Source of the DNA: an uncultured Chlorobiaceae bacterium | Lineage (GTDB): Bacteria > Bacteroidota > Chlorobiia > Chlorobiales > Chlorobiaceae | Direction: 5' to 3' | DNA length: 8,116 bases | Assembly (NCBI GenBank): GCA_903904495.1 | Contig: CAIVCU010000090.1 | Coordinates: 1-8,116 of the forward strand | Made by a program: the position numbers and the translations under genes | Notes under the pieces: generated by a model | Seen by the model: the letters and a program-made list of their open reading frames with translations, nothing else | Databases searched by the model: none | What the model was told of the DNA's origin: nothing | Part shown: positions 1 to 7,090 of the stretch, one piece after another | Numbering within the stretch: position 1 is the stretch's first letter | Layout: every line of letters begins with the position of its first letter

Positions 1-471
1 CTGACCTGGCAGGAGGAAAATGCAAGCGTTCTTTCCCTTTTTGCCCGTATAGGTTATATCGTTTTTTCTCTTGTGGCTTTTGTCGGTGTTGTTTCAGGGT
101 TTGGAGTGGCTAATATTCTGGTTACCACTGTATTTGAAAAGAGCAGGGATATCGCCATTATGAAGTCGTTGGGATTTTCAGCACTGCAGCTGGTCAGCAT
201 GTTTGTTCTTGAGGGATTTATGGTTGGTCTGGCAGGAGCTCTTGCCGGAGGAGTACTGGCTATCGGTTCAATCAATCTGTTTGCCAGTCTTCCTATCGAA
301 AGTTCTCAGGGTCCTATCACGAAAACCGGTTTCAGTATGTCTTATAATCCGGTTTATTTTATTCTTGTGATCGGGGTAACCGTGATCATAAGTACTCTTG
401 CGGCAATTCTTCCCTCAGCAAGGGCTGCTAAACTTGAGCCGGTCACGGTGCTCAGGGATAGCAGTCTGTAG
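1..471 (+). CDS. ABC transporter permease, FtsX/LolE/MacB type (C-terminal part, 5' truncated by window)
   Basis: The reading frame is open from base 1 to the TAG at 469-471 and gives the last 156 residues of a membrane protein; the start lies upstream of the window. Three hydrophobic segments are visible at roughly residues 17-42, 66-93 and 117-137. Between the first two is a cytoplasmic loop, EKSRDIAIMKSLGFS (46-60), the typical coupling region of FtsX-like permeases that contacts the ATPase. The chain ends with the family hallmark PSARAAKLEPVTVLR (138-152). Such permeases work with a separate ATPase in the inner membrane, moving lipoproteins (LolCDE) or exporting peptides and drugs with a periplasmic adaptor (MacB, DevC). 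The fragment does not show which substrate applies, and the partner genes would lie to the left. Family membership is secure; the specific role is unknown. Confidence 0.88.
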   Translation: MTWQEENASVLSLFARIGYIVFSLVAFVGVVSGFGVANILVTTVFEKSRDIAIMKSLGFSALQLVSMFVLEGFMVGLAGALAGGVLAIGSINLFASLPIESSQGPITKTGFSMSYNPVYFILVIGVTVIISTLAAILPSARAAKLEPVTVLRDSSL

Positions 472-474
472 ATG

Positions 475-2298
475 TCACCCTTCTCCGGAGATCGTTTGTT
501 CGGGATGCTGGAGCAGGTAGAGTTTGTAGTAGAGCCCTCTTTTTGCCAGCAGTTCCTGATGATTTCCAGTCTCTCTGATAACTCCTTTGTGCAGCACGAT
601 GATTCTATCGGCTTTCTGAACGGTAGAGAGCCGGTGCGCAATGATTATTGATGTGCGGTTACTCATGAGGTTGGCCGTTGCCGAATCTATAAGGGTTTCA
701 GTTTCAGTGTCAACCGAACTGGTGGCTTCATCAAGGACAAGAATTTCAGGATTGTAGAGAAGCGCCCGGACGAAAGCGATCAGCTGCTTCTGTCCGGAGG
801 AGAGTCCTGTTCCATTTTCAAGAACCTTGTAGTCGTACTTTCCGGGTAGCTGTTCAATGAACCGGTCGGCCCCGACAATTTTTGCTGCCTCCCTGATTGT
901 ATCGTCAGAGACTTCGGGATTGCCGAATGCAAGGTTTTCTCTTATCGTGCCGGAAAACAGGAAAACGTCCTGCATGACAACACCGACGAGTTTTCTCAGA
1001 GAGTGCTCTTCTATCTGCTGCAGCGGAATGCCGTCAATGGTTATGGACCCTTTTCGGTAGGGATAGAGTTTTGATAGAATATTGATAAGTGTAGTTTTTC
1101 CGCTTCCGGTTGCGCCTACGATAGCAATTTTTTCACCATGCCGGATTTCAAATGAGATATCTTTCAGTATCCAGTTTTCCTGATCATAAGCGAACCAGAC
1201 ATTGCTGAACCGGATGCTTTCAGTGAATGCTGCAAGATGGTGCAACCCCGCCGGGTTTTCGATTCCTTCATCTTCATCGAGCAGTCTGATAATTCGGTCT
1301 GAGCTTGCTATGGCGGTCTGTATAACGTTGAAGCGGTCGGAAAGATGTTGAAGCGGCCGGAAAAAAAGCCAGATATATTGAACAAATGAGATAACCACTC
1401 CAATAGTGAGATCTGCCTTGAGCAGGCGGACACCGCTGTACCAGATGACCAGGCCTGCAGCTGCAGCGCTGAGTACCTCAATCAGGGGATAATAGATAGA
1501 GAAGTAAAAGACAGTTCGAATGTTGGCATCTCTATGGTCGGCATTGATCAATGTGTATTGTTTGAATTCCCGCGCTTCACGGTTAAACAATTGAACAATT
1601 GTCACTCCGGTAATATGCTCCTGAAAAAAAGTGTTGAGTCGGGCCAGATGAGTGAGAACATCCTGGAAAGCGACCCTGACCCTGTTTTTAAACGTTATGG
1701 TTGCATAAATCATCAGGGGAAGAATGCTCAGGACAATAAGGGTCAGCTGCCAGTCTATCCAAACCATAAGGACAACAATGAAAAAGAGCTGAAGGAGGTC
1801 ACCAAGAATAGTGATTATGCCGCTGGAAAGCATTTCGTTCAGCGATTCAACATCGTTGGTTGATCTTGTTATCAGCCGTCCGATCGGATTTCTGTCGTAA
1901 AACCTTGCCGGCAGTTTCTGCAGATGGGTGAAAATATCCATCCTGATGTCGAACACGGCTTTCTGACCGATAATCTGTGTCCACCAGGTTGTGATGTATT
2001 GCTTTATCCCGTCGAGCACAATGGCTCCGGCAAGAAATATACTGATTGTCGTCAGGCCTTTCAGATCGCCTTTGGCGATATAATCATCGATAGCGATTTT
2101 AGTCAGATAAGGTCTTAAGGGGCCGAGAAATGAGCCTGCGATTGTTAACGCGATTGCGGCTCCAATAAGCGTTTTATAAGGTTTTAAATAAGTTAAAAGG
2201 CGGGTGACAATGTACCGGTCAACCGAACCTTTTTTCTTTTTTTGCAGCGTTTCATCCTGCTGGGGTTTGAAACTTTTTTTTGCTGAGTCGTTACTCAT
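475..2298 (-). CDS. ABC exporter, fused membrane and ATPase domains (MsbA/MdlB-like)
   Basis: This 607-residue protein has the usual half-transporter architecture and would act as a dimer in the inner membrane. A lysine-rich cytoplasmic N-terminus (about 1-40) precedes six hydrophobic segments, at roughly 41-63, 83-100, 158-180, 181-200, 265-290 and 295-313. The ATPase domain shows a possible A-loop Tyr371, Walker A GATGSGKT (395-402), Q-loop Gln443, signature LSSGQ (499-503), Walker B ILVLDE (519-524) with Glu524, D-loop SSVD (527-530) and switch His555. All catalytic residues are present, so the transporter should be active. LSSGQ replaces the usual LSGGQ, a variant I associate with MdlB-like exporters. 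Substrates of the family include lipid A/lipids, peptides and drugs; none can be assigned here. The ATG at 2298 has no Shine-Dalgarno sequence. The gene starts 37 bases after the mutase gene on the same strand, suggesting cotranscription. Confidence 0.93.
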   Translation of the reverse strand: MSNDSAKKSFKPQQDETLQKKKKGSVDRYIVTRLLTYLKPYKTLIGAAIALTIAGSFLGPLRPYLTKIAIDDYIAKGDLKGLTTISIFLAGAIVLDGIKQYITTWWTQIIGQKAVFDIRMDIFTHLQKLPARFYDRNPIGRLITRSTNDVESLNEMLSSGIITILGDLLQLFFIVVLMVWIDWQLTLIVLSILPLMIYATITFKNRVRVAFQDVLTHLARLNTFFQEHITGVTIVQLFNREAREFKQYTLINADHRDANIRTVFYFSIYYPLIEVLSAAAAGLVIWYSGVRLLKADLTIGVVISFVQYIWLFFRPLQHLSDRFNVIQTAIASSDRIIRLLDEDEGIENPAGLHHLAAFTESIRFSNVWFAYDQENWILKDISFEIRHGEKIAIVGATGSGKTTLINILSKLYPYRKGSITIDGIPLQQIEEHSLRKLVGVVMQDVFLFSGTIRENLAFGNPEVSDDTIREAAKIVGADRFIEQLPGKYDYKVLENGTGLSSGQKQLIAFVRALLYNPEILVLDEATSSVDTETETLIDSATANLMSNRTSIIIAHRLSTVQKADRIIVLHKGVIRETGNHQELLAKRGLYYKLYLLQHPEQTISGEG

Positions 2299-2335
2299 GA
2301 GATTTTGCGTGAAAATAAATACCTTTGCCGGCCGC

Positions 2336-3760
2336 TCAAAGCTCGAGCGTTCTTTTTTCTATGTCATGCTTCAGTTCGCTGGCAAGTTCTTCAGCCCGGG
2401 CCCTTGAAGGTGCCTCCGCATAGATTCTTACAATGGGTTCGGTATTTGATGGTCGTAAATGAACCCAGCTGTCAGCAAAATCAAGTTTAAGTCCGTCAAG
2501 CGTGTTTGCTGTCGCATTGTGGTAGTGGCGGGCTATATCGGTAAATATATTTTCAAGAGAGCTGCGGTCAATAGCGCCAAGCGTGATTTTCTGTTTTGAC
2601 ATAAAGTAATCGGGGAAGTGCTGACGGAATTGAGAGAGTGATCCGCCATTATTATCGGTACGCCAGAGGGTGAACGCCTGAACGAAAAGAGCTATTCCGG
2701 CTAAAGCATCACGACCGTAGTGCAGTTCAGGAAGAATAACACCTCCATTGCCTTCGCCGCCTATGACCACATCCATTTGTTTCATGACTTCGATAACATT
2801 TGCTTCGCCGACTTTTGCACTGTAGCATTTCACGCCATACTTATCTGCAATATCGCGCAGTGCCCGGCTGCTTGAAAGGTTGTTTGCAACGGGCCCATTA
2901 TTCTGCTTCAGGTAAAAATCAGCGCAGGCGACAAGGGTGTACTCTTCTCCGAAAAGCGAACCGTCTTCACAAATGACTGCAAGCCGGTCGACATCGGGAT
3001 CAACGATAAGGGCGAAATCGCATCTGCTTTCTTTAAGAGCCGATATGGTGCCCGAGAGGTTTTCCTCTATTGGTTCGGGGTTTCGTGGAAACAAGCCGGT
3101 GCCTCCGCATGCGAGCGGAACAATGTTTTCTATACCGAGTTTTTTACAAAGTTGAGGAACAATTGAAAAGCCGGCCCCTTCTACACAGTCGACAAGTACC
3201 CGGAACTTCTGTGCTGCTATGGCCGCCGTATCGATACAGGGCAGGTGAAGGACTTGTTCGATATGCAGCTCATCATATCGGTCATTTTGGGAAATTGTGC
3301 CGATAGTGTCCCAGTGCGCATAGATAAAAAGCTCTTTTTCAGCAATTTCAAGCAATTCATCAACCTGGGCATTGGTTAAAAACTCACCATGGTGATTCAG
3401 CATTTTCAGCGCGTTCCATGCTACCGGGTTGTGAGATGCTGTAATGATGAGACCGCCGTTGGCCTGCTCTGCCGCAACGGCAATTTCAACGGTCGGAGTG
3501 GTGGCAATACCGATATCGATGACATCGCACCCGCAAAGTACAAGGGTATTACTTATGAGATCTCCGATTGCCCTGCCTGTTGGTCTGGTATCCCTGCCGA
3601 TAACAATGCGTGGCCTTTTTTCAGGGTGATGGTGGTTAAGATCCTTTTGTTTGCGAAGAATCCATGAGGCAAAGGCCATGGCGAATGTTGAGAGATTTTT
3701 CGGGGTCAGGCTGTCGCCAACAATTCCTCTTATTCCGGAAACACTGATCATCAGGCTCAT
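2336..3760 (-). CDS. glmM: phosphoglucosamine mutase / phosphohexose mutase family protein
   Basis: This alpha-D-phosphohexomutase has 474 residues from the chosen ATG. It interconverts 6-phospho and 1-phospho sugars; GlmM makes glucosamine 1-phosphate for UDP-GlcNAc, the precursor of peptidoglycan and lipopolysaccharide. Using this start, the N-terminal substrate loop SGIRGIVGD is near residues 8-16, the phosphoserine motif TASHNP at 107-112 (Ser109), the metal site DPDVDRLA at 254-261 (Asp254, 256, 258), the sugar-specificity loop GEGNGG at 335-340 and the phosphate-binding RPSNTEP at 436-442. All four family sites are intact. GEGNGG and RPSNTEP also occur in phosphomannomutase/phosphoglucomutase relatives, so substrate choice is less certain than family. 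The frame stays open to an ATG at 3796, but the 12 extra residues are not typical; ATG 3751 is another possibility. The gene is first in a likely operon with the ABC exporter. Confidence 0.85.
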   Translation of the reverse strand: MSLMISVSGIRGIVGDSLTPKNLSTFAMAFASWILRKQKDLNHHHPEKRPRIVIGRDTRPTGRAIGDLISNTLVLCGCDVIDIGIATTPTVEIAVAAEQANGGLIITASHNPVAWNALKMLNHHGEFLTNAQVDELLEIAEKELFIYAHWDTIGTISQNDRYDELHIEQVLHLPCIDTAAIAAQKFRVLVDCVEGAGFSIVPQLCKKLGIENIVPLACGGTGLFPRNPEPIEENLSGTISALKESRCDFALIVDPDVDRLAVICEDGSLFGEEYTLVACADFYLKQNNGPVANNLSSSRALRDIADKYGVKCYSAKVGEANVIEVMKQMDVVIGGEGNGGVILPELHYGRDALAGIALFVQAFTLWRTDNNGGSLSQFRQHFPDYFMSKQKITLGAIDRSSLENIFTDIARHYHNATANTLDGLKLDFADSWVHLRPSNTEPIVRIYAEAPSRARAEELASELKHDIEKRTLEL

Positions 3761-3794
3761 AATGCAAGTCAGTTTTATGATGGAAATTCGGCGC

Positions 3795-3800
3795 AATATA
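3795..3800 (-). promoter_or_regulatory. possible -10 element for the mutase/exporter operon
   Basis: On the minus strand these bases read TATATT, 34 bases upstream of the mutase ATG at 3760. No convincing -35 hexamer sits 16-18 bases further upstream, so this is only a candidate. It would place the transcription start near 3788 and would exclude the longer mutase start at 3796. Confidence 0.2.
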
Positions 3801-3864
3801 AGAAAAAGACGGGATGTTACCCTTACGGGATTGGTAGCCTTCGTTGATTTTCCCTAGTTCCCTT

Positions 3865-3892
3865 TTGATTTGTTGGTTGATTATTTTATATT
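3865..3892 (+). promoter_or_regulatory. probable sigma-70-type promoter for rpsT
   Basis: TTGATT (3865-3870) and TATATT (3887-3892) are separated by 16 bases in an AT-rich stretch. This would start transcription near 3899 and leave a leader of about 40 bases before the rpsT ATG at 3941. It lies in the gap between the divergent mutase and rpsT genes, where a promoter is required. Confidence 0.45.
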
Positions 3893-3940
3893 ACAAACCG
3901 TTTGTTATTCAAAATTATTTTATCCTAACAGTAACTCTAT

Positions 3941-4216
3941 ATGCCTTTACACAAATCGGCTGAAAAAAGACTGCGGCAGTCAGAAAGAAGAAATGCCAGG
4001 AACAGATCAAGGAAAAAAGAGCTGAAAGTTCTTGTGAAAACCATGCAGAAACTGATTGATACCAGTGCAGACAAGGCTGTAGTCGAAGTAGCCTACCGCT
4101 CAGCTGTCCAGAAGCTTGATAGACTCGGGGTAAAGAAGTACATTCACGCCAATAAAGCATCCCGTAAGAAATCTCAGTTGACACGTCTTTTGAATAGTTA
4201 CGTGCAGGCGCAGTAA
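3941..4216 (+). CDS. rpsT: 30S ribosomal protein S20 (bS20)
   Basis: A 91-residue, highly basic protein with the bS20 pattern. The N-terminal SAEKRLRQSERRNARNRSRK (residues 6-25) matches the conserved arginine/lysine-rich segment. The C-terminal part has the family's IHANKASRKKSQLTRLLN (48-residue-spaced from the central helix, near the end). bS20 binds 16S rRNA at the base of the small subunit and helps its assembly. Length is normal for the family. The ATG at 3941 is preceded by a pyrimidine- and A-rich leader without any Shine-Dalgarno match, as with the other starts here. It is transcribed away from the mutase gene and stands 123 bases before ruvA, so it may have its own transcript or read through into ruvA. 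Confidence 0.97.
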   Translation: MPLHKSAEKRLRQSERRNARNRSRKKELKVLVKTMQKLIDTSADKAVVEVAYRSAVQKLDRLGVKKYIHANKASRKKSQLTRLLNSYVQAQ

Positions 4217-4262
4217 GAAGAGGGAGACGTATTGATACAGCGAAAATATTGAATCTGTTACG

Positions 4263-4283
4263 TTTTGGCCATAGGCCTGAAAA
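4263..4283 (+). other. short hairpin between rpsT and ruvA
   Basis: GGCC (4267-4270) and GGCC (4274-4277) form a stem around a 3-base ATA loop. It can be extended by TTTT (4263-4266) pairing with AAAA (4280-4283) across a 2-base TG bulge. A run of seven T starts 13 bases downstream at 4297, too far for a standard intrinsic terminator. It might weakly attenuate transcription or bound the rpsT mRNA; I see no stronger terminator in this gap. Confidence 0.25.
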
Positions 4284-4339
4284 GTAGGTGAGGATATTTT
4301 TTTAAAGTTTTAAGGCTGGGTTTTCATTAAATCGTTTTC

Positions 4340-4942
4340 ATGTTTGCATATTTTCGCGGCAAGCTGGCTTTGCTTTTACCAGAAGAAGCCGTTGTGGAGG
4401 TTTCAGGTATTGCCTACAGCTTCCTGATTTCCGCAAGCACGCATCGTCAGCTGCCCGAACCGGGCAGCGAAGTACTATTGTTTTCCCATCTTTCTGTCCG
4501 AGAGGATTCTTTCCAGCTGTATGGCTTTTCAAAGGAAGAAGAACGTCAATTGTTCCGTCTGCTTCTGCTTACGTCAGGTGTAGGCCCCAAGCTTGCCTTG
4601 GCAGTCCTTTCCGGATTACCTGTCCAGGAAGTTCATGCAGCCATTCTTGCCAATGCCCCTGAGCGGTTATACGGGATCGCAGGAGTCGGAAAGAAAACCG
4701 CAGCAAGGATAATTCTTGAATTACGGGATAAAATCCTCAAGCTTCCTGCTGTTGGCGGTTTAGCAGTATCACCTGCCCATCAGACAACCCGATTGCGTGA
4801 TGATGCTGTCAATGCCCTTGTGACTTTAGGGTTTTCCAGACTTACAGTGCAAAAGGCAGTTGTCGGTATTCTTGAACAAAACCCTGATCTAACTGTCGAA
4901 GATGTGGTCAAATCAGCTCTTGTTTCCATTCATAACAGTTAG
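4340..4942 (+). CDS. ruvA: Holliday junction branch migration protein RuvA
   Basis: A 200-residue protein of normal RuvA length with all three domains. Domain I (about 1-63) is the OB fold, with the conserved HLSVREDSFQLYGF stretch (50-63). Domain II (about 64-135) has two helix-hairpin-helix motifs, SGVGPK (79-84) and GVGKKT (115-120), which grip the junction backbone. After a short linker, domain III (about 150-200, DDAVNALVTLGFS) is the flexible part that contacts RuvB. RuvA tetramers bind four-way DNA junctions and load the RuvB helicase; RuvC cuts the junction. Neither ruvB nor ruvC is in the window. The start ATG follows an AT-rich leader without a Shine-Dalgarno sequence. The start of folC lies 10 bases after the stop, so the two are probably cotranscribed. 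Confidence 0.97.
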   Translation: MFAYFRGKLALLLPEEAVVEVSGIAYSFLISASTHRQLPEPGSEVLLFSHLSVREDSFQLYGFSKEEERQLFRLLLLTSGVGPKLALAVLSGLPVQEVHAAILANAPERLYGIAGVGKKTAARIILELRDKILKLPAVGGLAVSPAHQTTRLRDDAVNALVTLGFSRLTVQKAVVGILEQNPDLTVEDVVKSALVSIHNS

Positions 4943-4952
4943 CCGCAAAACA

Positions 4953-6221
4953 GTGACCTACCAGGAAGCTCTCGATTTCCTTTTTCCTCTCCATCGATTT
5001 GGAATAAAACCCGGCCTTGATCGTGTCTACACTCTGCTGGACTCTCTTGGTTCACCGCATAAGCGATTAGGCATAGTGGTTCATATCGCAGGTACGAATG
5101 GAAAAGGCACCGTTGCAGCTGCGATAGCTTCGATATTTCAGGCAGCCGGGAAAAAGACGGCACTCTATACATCTCCTCATCTGGTTGATTTTACTGAAAG
5201 AATCCGAATTAACGGCAGGCAGATACCGCAAGAGAAGGTTGCTCACTATTGTTCGCTGTTTAAGGACGTGGTCCTGGAAAATCACTCCACATTTTTTGAA
5301 GCCACTACGGCTCTGGCGTTTACCTGGTTTGCCGATGAAGAGGTCGATGTTTCAGTAATAGAAACAGGCATGGGCGGGCGTCTGGATGCAACGAACGTTG
5401 TGGAGAGCGCGTATGCAGTGATTTCAAGTATCGGTATGGATCATACAGAGTGGTTAGGAAACTCTCTCTCTTTGATTGCTGCTGAAAAAGCTGCAATTAT
5501 TAAAACAGGATGCAGGGTATTTACTGCGGTAAGTGAGCCGGAAGCCTTGCTGCCAATAGAGAAGCAGGCTCAATTGTGTGATGTTCCGCTCTCCGTTGTC
5601 GGAAGAGATGTGATGCACAGGGTCTCTGCAGCTGAGCCTGGAATGCTGGAGCTTGATGTCAAGACTCCTTTAAGAGATTACCTTGGGCTTAAAGCACCGC
5701 TTACCGGGTCATTTCATGCCTCCAATGTCTCTCTTGCAGTTATGGTTGCCGAAGATGCAGGTATTGCGGTAAAAGATATTTATACAGGGCTTGAGAGGTT
5801 ATTGCAGACGGGGTACAGGGCCCGGCTTGAAAAAATCGGTACGCAACCTGCAGTACTGCTGGATGTATCGCACAATGCGGATGGAATGCGACAAACAGTT
5901 GCAGCACTTCTCTCATTCAGGGCTGAATATCGGCAGATATATGTCATTCTCGGGCTTGCTTCGGATAAGGATGCCCGGGCAATTATTCGTGAACTGCTTC
6001 GCTTGAACTGTTTTTTCGTTCCGGTTACTCTTCCTTCCGAACGAAGTGTCCCGGCTGAAGAACTGGGCACTTTATGTGAACAAGAGGGAGGTGAAGTGAG
6101 AGTTTTCAGCACCGGACATGAGGGGCTTGTCTTCCTTCGGGAAAAAGCCCGCGAAGATGATCTGATTCTGGTGACAGGGTCGTTTTATCTTGCCGGAGAT
6201 ATTATTACTTCCTGTATATGA
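4953..6221 (+). CDS. folC: bifunctional folylpolyglutamate synthase / dihydrofolate synthase
   Basis: This 422-residue Mur-ligase-family enzyme adds glutamate to dihydropteroate (dihydrofolate synthase) and to folates (polyglutamylation), using ATP in the cytoplasm. With the GTG start at 4953, visible motifs are the P-loop GTNGKGT (47-53), the SPHL folate-loop motif (74-77), ETGMGGRLDATN (137-148), SIGMDHTEWLG (159-169), DVSHNADGM in the C-terminal ligase domain (304-312) and LVTGSFYL near the end (406-413). The frame extends upstream to an ATG at 4902 inside ruvA, but those 17 residues do not look like FolC. The GTG gives MTYQEALDFLFPLHRFGIKPGL, the expected N-terminus, and a 10-base gap after the ruvA stop. 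Whether it has both activities or only one cannot be told from sequence by eye. Confidence 0.94.
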   Translation: MTYQEALDFLFPLHRFGIKPGLDRVYTLLDSLGSPHKRLGIVVHIAGTNGKGTVAAAIASIFQAAGKKTALYTSPHLVDFTERIRINGRQIPQEKVAHYCSLFKDVVLENHSTFFEATTALAFTWFADEEVDVSVIETGMGGRLDATNVVESAYAVISSIGMDHTEWLGNSLSLIAAEKAAIIKTGCRVFTAVSEPEALLPIEKQAQLCDVPLSVVGRDVMHRVSAAEPGMLELDVKTPLRDYLGLKAPLTGSFHASNVSLAVMVAEDAGIAVKDIYTGLERLLQTGYRARLEKIGTQPAVLLDVSHNADGMRQTVAALLSFRAEYRQIYVILGLASDKDARAIIRELLRLNCFFVPVTLPSERSVPAEELGTLCEQEGGEVRVFSTGHEGLVFLREKAREDDLILVTGSFYLAGDIITSCI

Positions 6222-6292
6222 TAAAGCATTGGTTTGAAAAGCATTTTTTATTGAAAAAATTTTATATTTAATACAAGCCACCAAATTTCTTC

Positions 6293-6320
6293 ATGCATGT
6301 AAGGGCATACCACATGCCAT
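6293..6320 (+). repeat. inverted repeat with two alternative stems in the rho leader region
   Basis: GCATGT (6295-6300) is a perfect reverse complement of ACATGC (6312-6317), with an 11-base loop; with one bulge it extends to ATGCATGT pairing with ACATGCCAT. An alternative stem, GGCAT (6304-6308) with ATGCC (6314-6318), shares the right arm. The same bases can be read as a nine-codon ORF, MHVRAYHMP, from ATG 6293 to TAA 6320-6322. Function is unknown; it could be an operator or a chance palindrome. Confidence 0.3.
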
Positions 6321-6390
6321 AAATTCTTGTAGTGATTATCCCTTTATATCAATTATAGATTTCCCCAGTCATCTTCTTTTTCCTGCTTTC

Positions 6391-6519
6391 ATGTTACATG
6401 GCAAAGCGTTAAAGGCAATCCCCATACACGATTTCTGCTATCGGTCATTTCGTTGGAACTACCGTACCGGGGTGGACTCTACGGATCTCATCCATTTTTT
6501 TACAAACAACAAGCGTTGA
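6391..6519 (+). CDS. possible 42-residue leader ORF upstream of rho (doubtful)
   Basis: An ORF from ATG 6391 to TGA 6517-6519 ends 11 bases before the chosen rho ATG. It encodes 42 residues, starting MLHGKALKAIPIHDF and ending HFFTNNKR, mildly basic with several aromatic residues (Phe, Tyr, Trp) in the middle. I do not recognise it. E. coli has a short leader peptide gene, rhoL, upstream of rho, so a leader ORF would have a precedent, but I see no similarity to RhoL and no ribosome binding site. It could equally be a chance open frame; comparison across related genomes would decide. Confidence 0.2.
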   Translation: MLHGKALKAIPIHDFCYRSFRWNYRTGVDSTDLIHFFTNNKR

Positions 6520-6530
6520 ATACAATTACA

Positions 6531-7088
6531 ATGTCGAACAATTCCGGTTTTAAAGGTCTGGACATCAATATGCTCCAGAAAAAGAAGGTTTTTGAGCTGC
6601 ATGCTTTAGCCAAAGAGATTGGTGTCATGGCTGCCGGTTTACGGAAGGAAGAGCTGATTTTCAAGATTATTGAGGCCCAGTCACAGAAGAATACAGATTC
6701 TGAAAGTGGCAATGTCATGGTTAATACAGGAGTTCTGCAGGTAATTCCTGAAGGTTACGGTTTTTTACGATCAGCCAATTATAACTACCTCTCTTCTCCA
6801 GACGATATTTATGTATCACCCTCTCAGATCAAGCGCTTCAACATGCGAACCGGAGATACGGTATCAGGTCAGGTGAGGGCACCCAAGGAGGGCGAGCGTT
6901 TTTTTGCTTTGCTGAAGATCAACACTATCGACGGGAACGATCCGGAAATTACCAGAGAGAGGCCTTATTTTGAAAACCTGACTCCTCTCTTTCCCCGTGA
7001 ACGACTTAAGCTTGAAACAAAGCAGTCTGAAGCATGCGGACGTATTATGGACATTTTTACCCCTATCGGTAAAGGACGAGAGGGTTAA
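6531..7088 (+). CDS. rho: Rho N-terminal fragment: RNA-binding domains
   Basis: As written, the first frame gives 185 residues. Residues about 10-50 (LDINMLQKKKVFELHALAKE and onward) form the helical Rho N-terminal domain. Residues about 66-138 form the cold-shock-like primary RNA-binding domain, with RNP-type motif GYGFLRS (75-81), then PDDIYVSPSQIKRF and RTGDTVSGQVRAPKEGERFFALLKIN, very close to E. coli Rho. The linker to the motor domain is RPYFENLTPLFPRERLKLE (144-162). The last three residues, REG, are frameshift products. Alone, this piece could bind RNA but has no ATPase. No Shine-Dalgarno sequence precedes the ATG. Confidence 0.75.
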   Translation: MSNNSGFKGLDINMLQKKKVFELHALAKEIGVMAAGLRKEELIFKIIEAQSQKNTDSESGNVMVNTGVLQVIPEGYGFLRSANYNYLSSPDDIYVSPSQIKRFNMRTGDTVSGQVRAPKEGERFFALLKINTIDGNDPEITRERPYFENLTPLFPRERLKLETKQSEACGRIMDIFTPIGKGREG

Positions 7089-7090
7089 TT

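Larger units (their letters stand above)
6222..6530 (+). other. 309-base intergenic region upstream of rho
   Basis: This AT-rich gap between folC and rho has no recognised gene and no clear terminator for folC. It contains an inverted repeat at 6293-6320, AT-rich stretches at 6251-6275 and 6341-6360 that could hold a rho promoter (for example TTGTAG at 6327 and TATAGA at 6354, but 21 bases apart, which is too far for a good match), a possible 42-codon leader ORF at 6391-6519, and a weak stem CCGTA (6462-6466)/TACGG (6480-6484). A long rho leader is plausible because rho autoregulates its own transcription in E. coli, but nothing here proves it. Confidence 0.5.

Noticed and set aside
354..641. 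Minus-strand 95-codon open frame across the convergent junction
   Set aside because: It overlaps two well-supported genes in other frames and has no recognisable protein features.
2224..2281. A-runs (6-8 bases, coding strand) near the 5' end of the exporter gene as a possible slippage site
   Set aside because: They simply encode lysine-rich residues in the cytoplasmic N-terminus; the frame is intact and no alternative product is evident.
3761..3796. ATG 3796 as mutase start
   Set aside because: The 12 extra residues are not typical of the family, and a candidate -10 element overlaps that start.
3915..4184. Minus-strand 89-codon open frame opposite rpsT
   Set aside because: It is a shadow of the bS20 gene, rich in Cys, Ser and Leu as complement frames often are.
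4902..4952. Upstream ATG start for folC inside ruvA
   Set aside because: It would add 17 residues unlike FolC N-termini and overlap ruvA by 41 bases; GTG 4953 gives the expected MTYQEALDFLFPLHRFG start.
6453..6530. TTG start adding 26 residues to Rho
   Set aside because: The extra residues do not resemble Rho, and ATG 6531 lies just before the Rho N-terminal domain.
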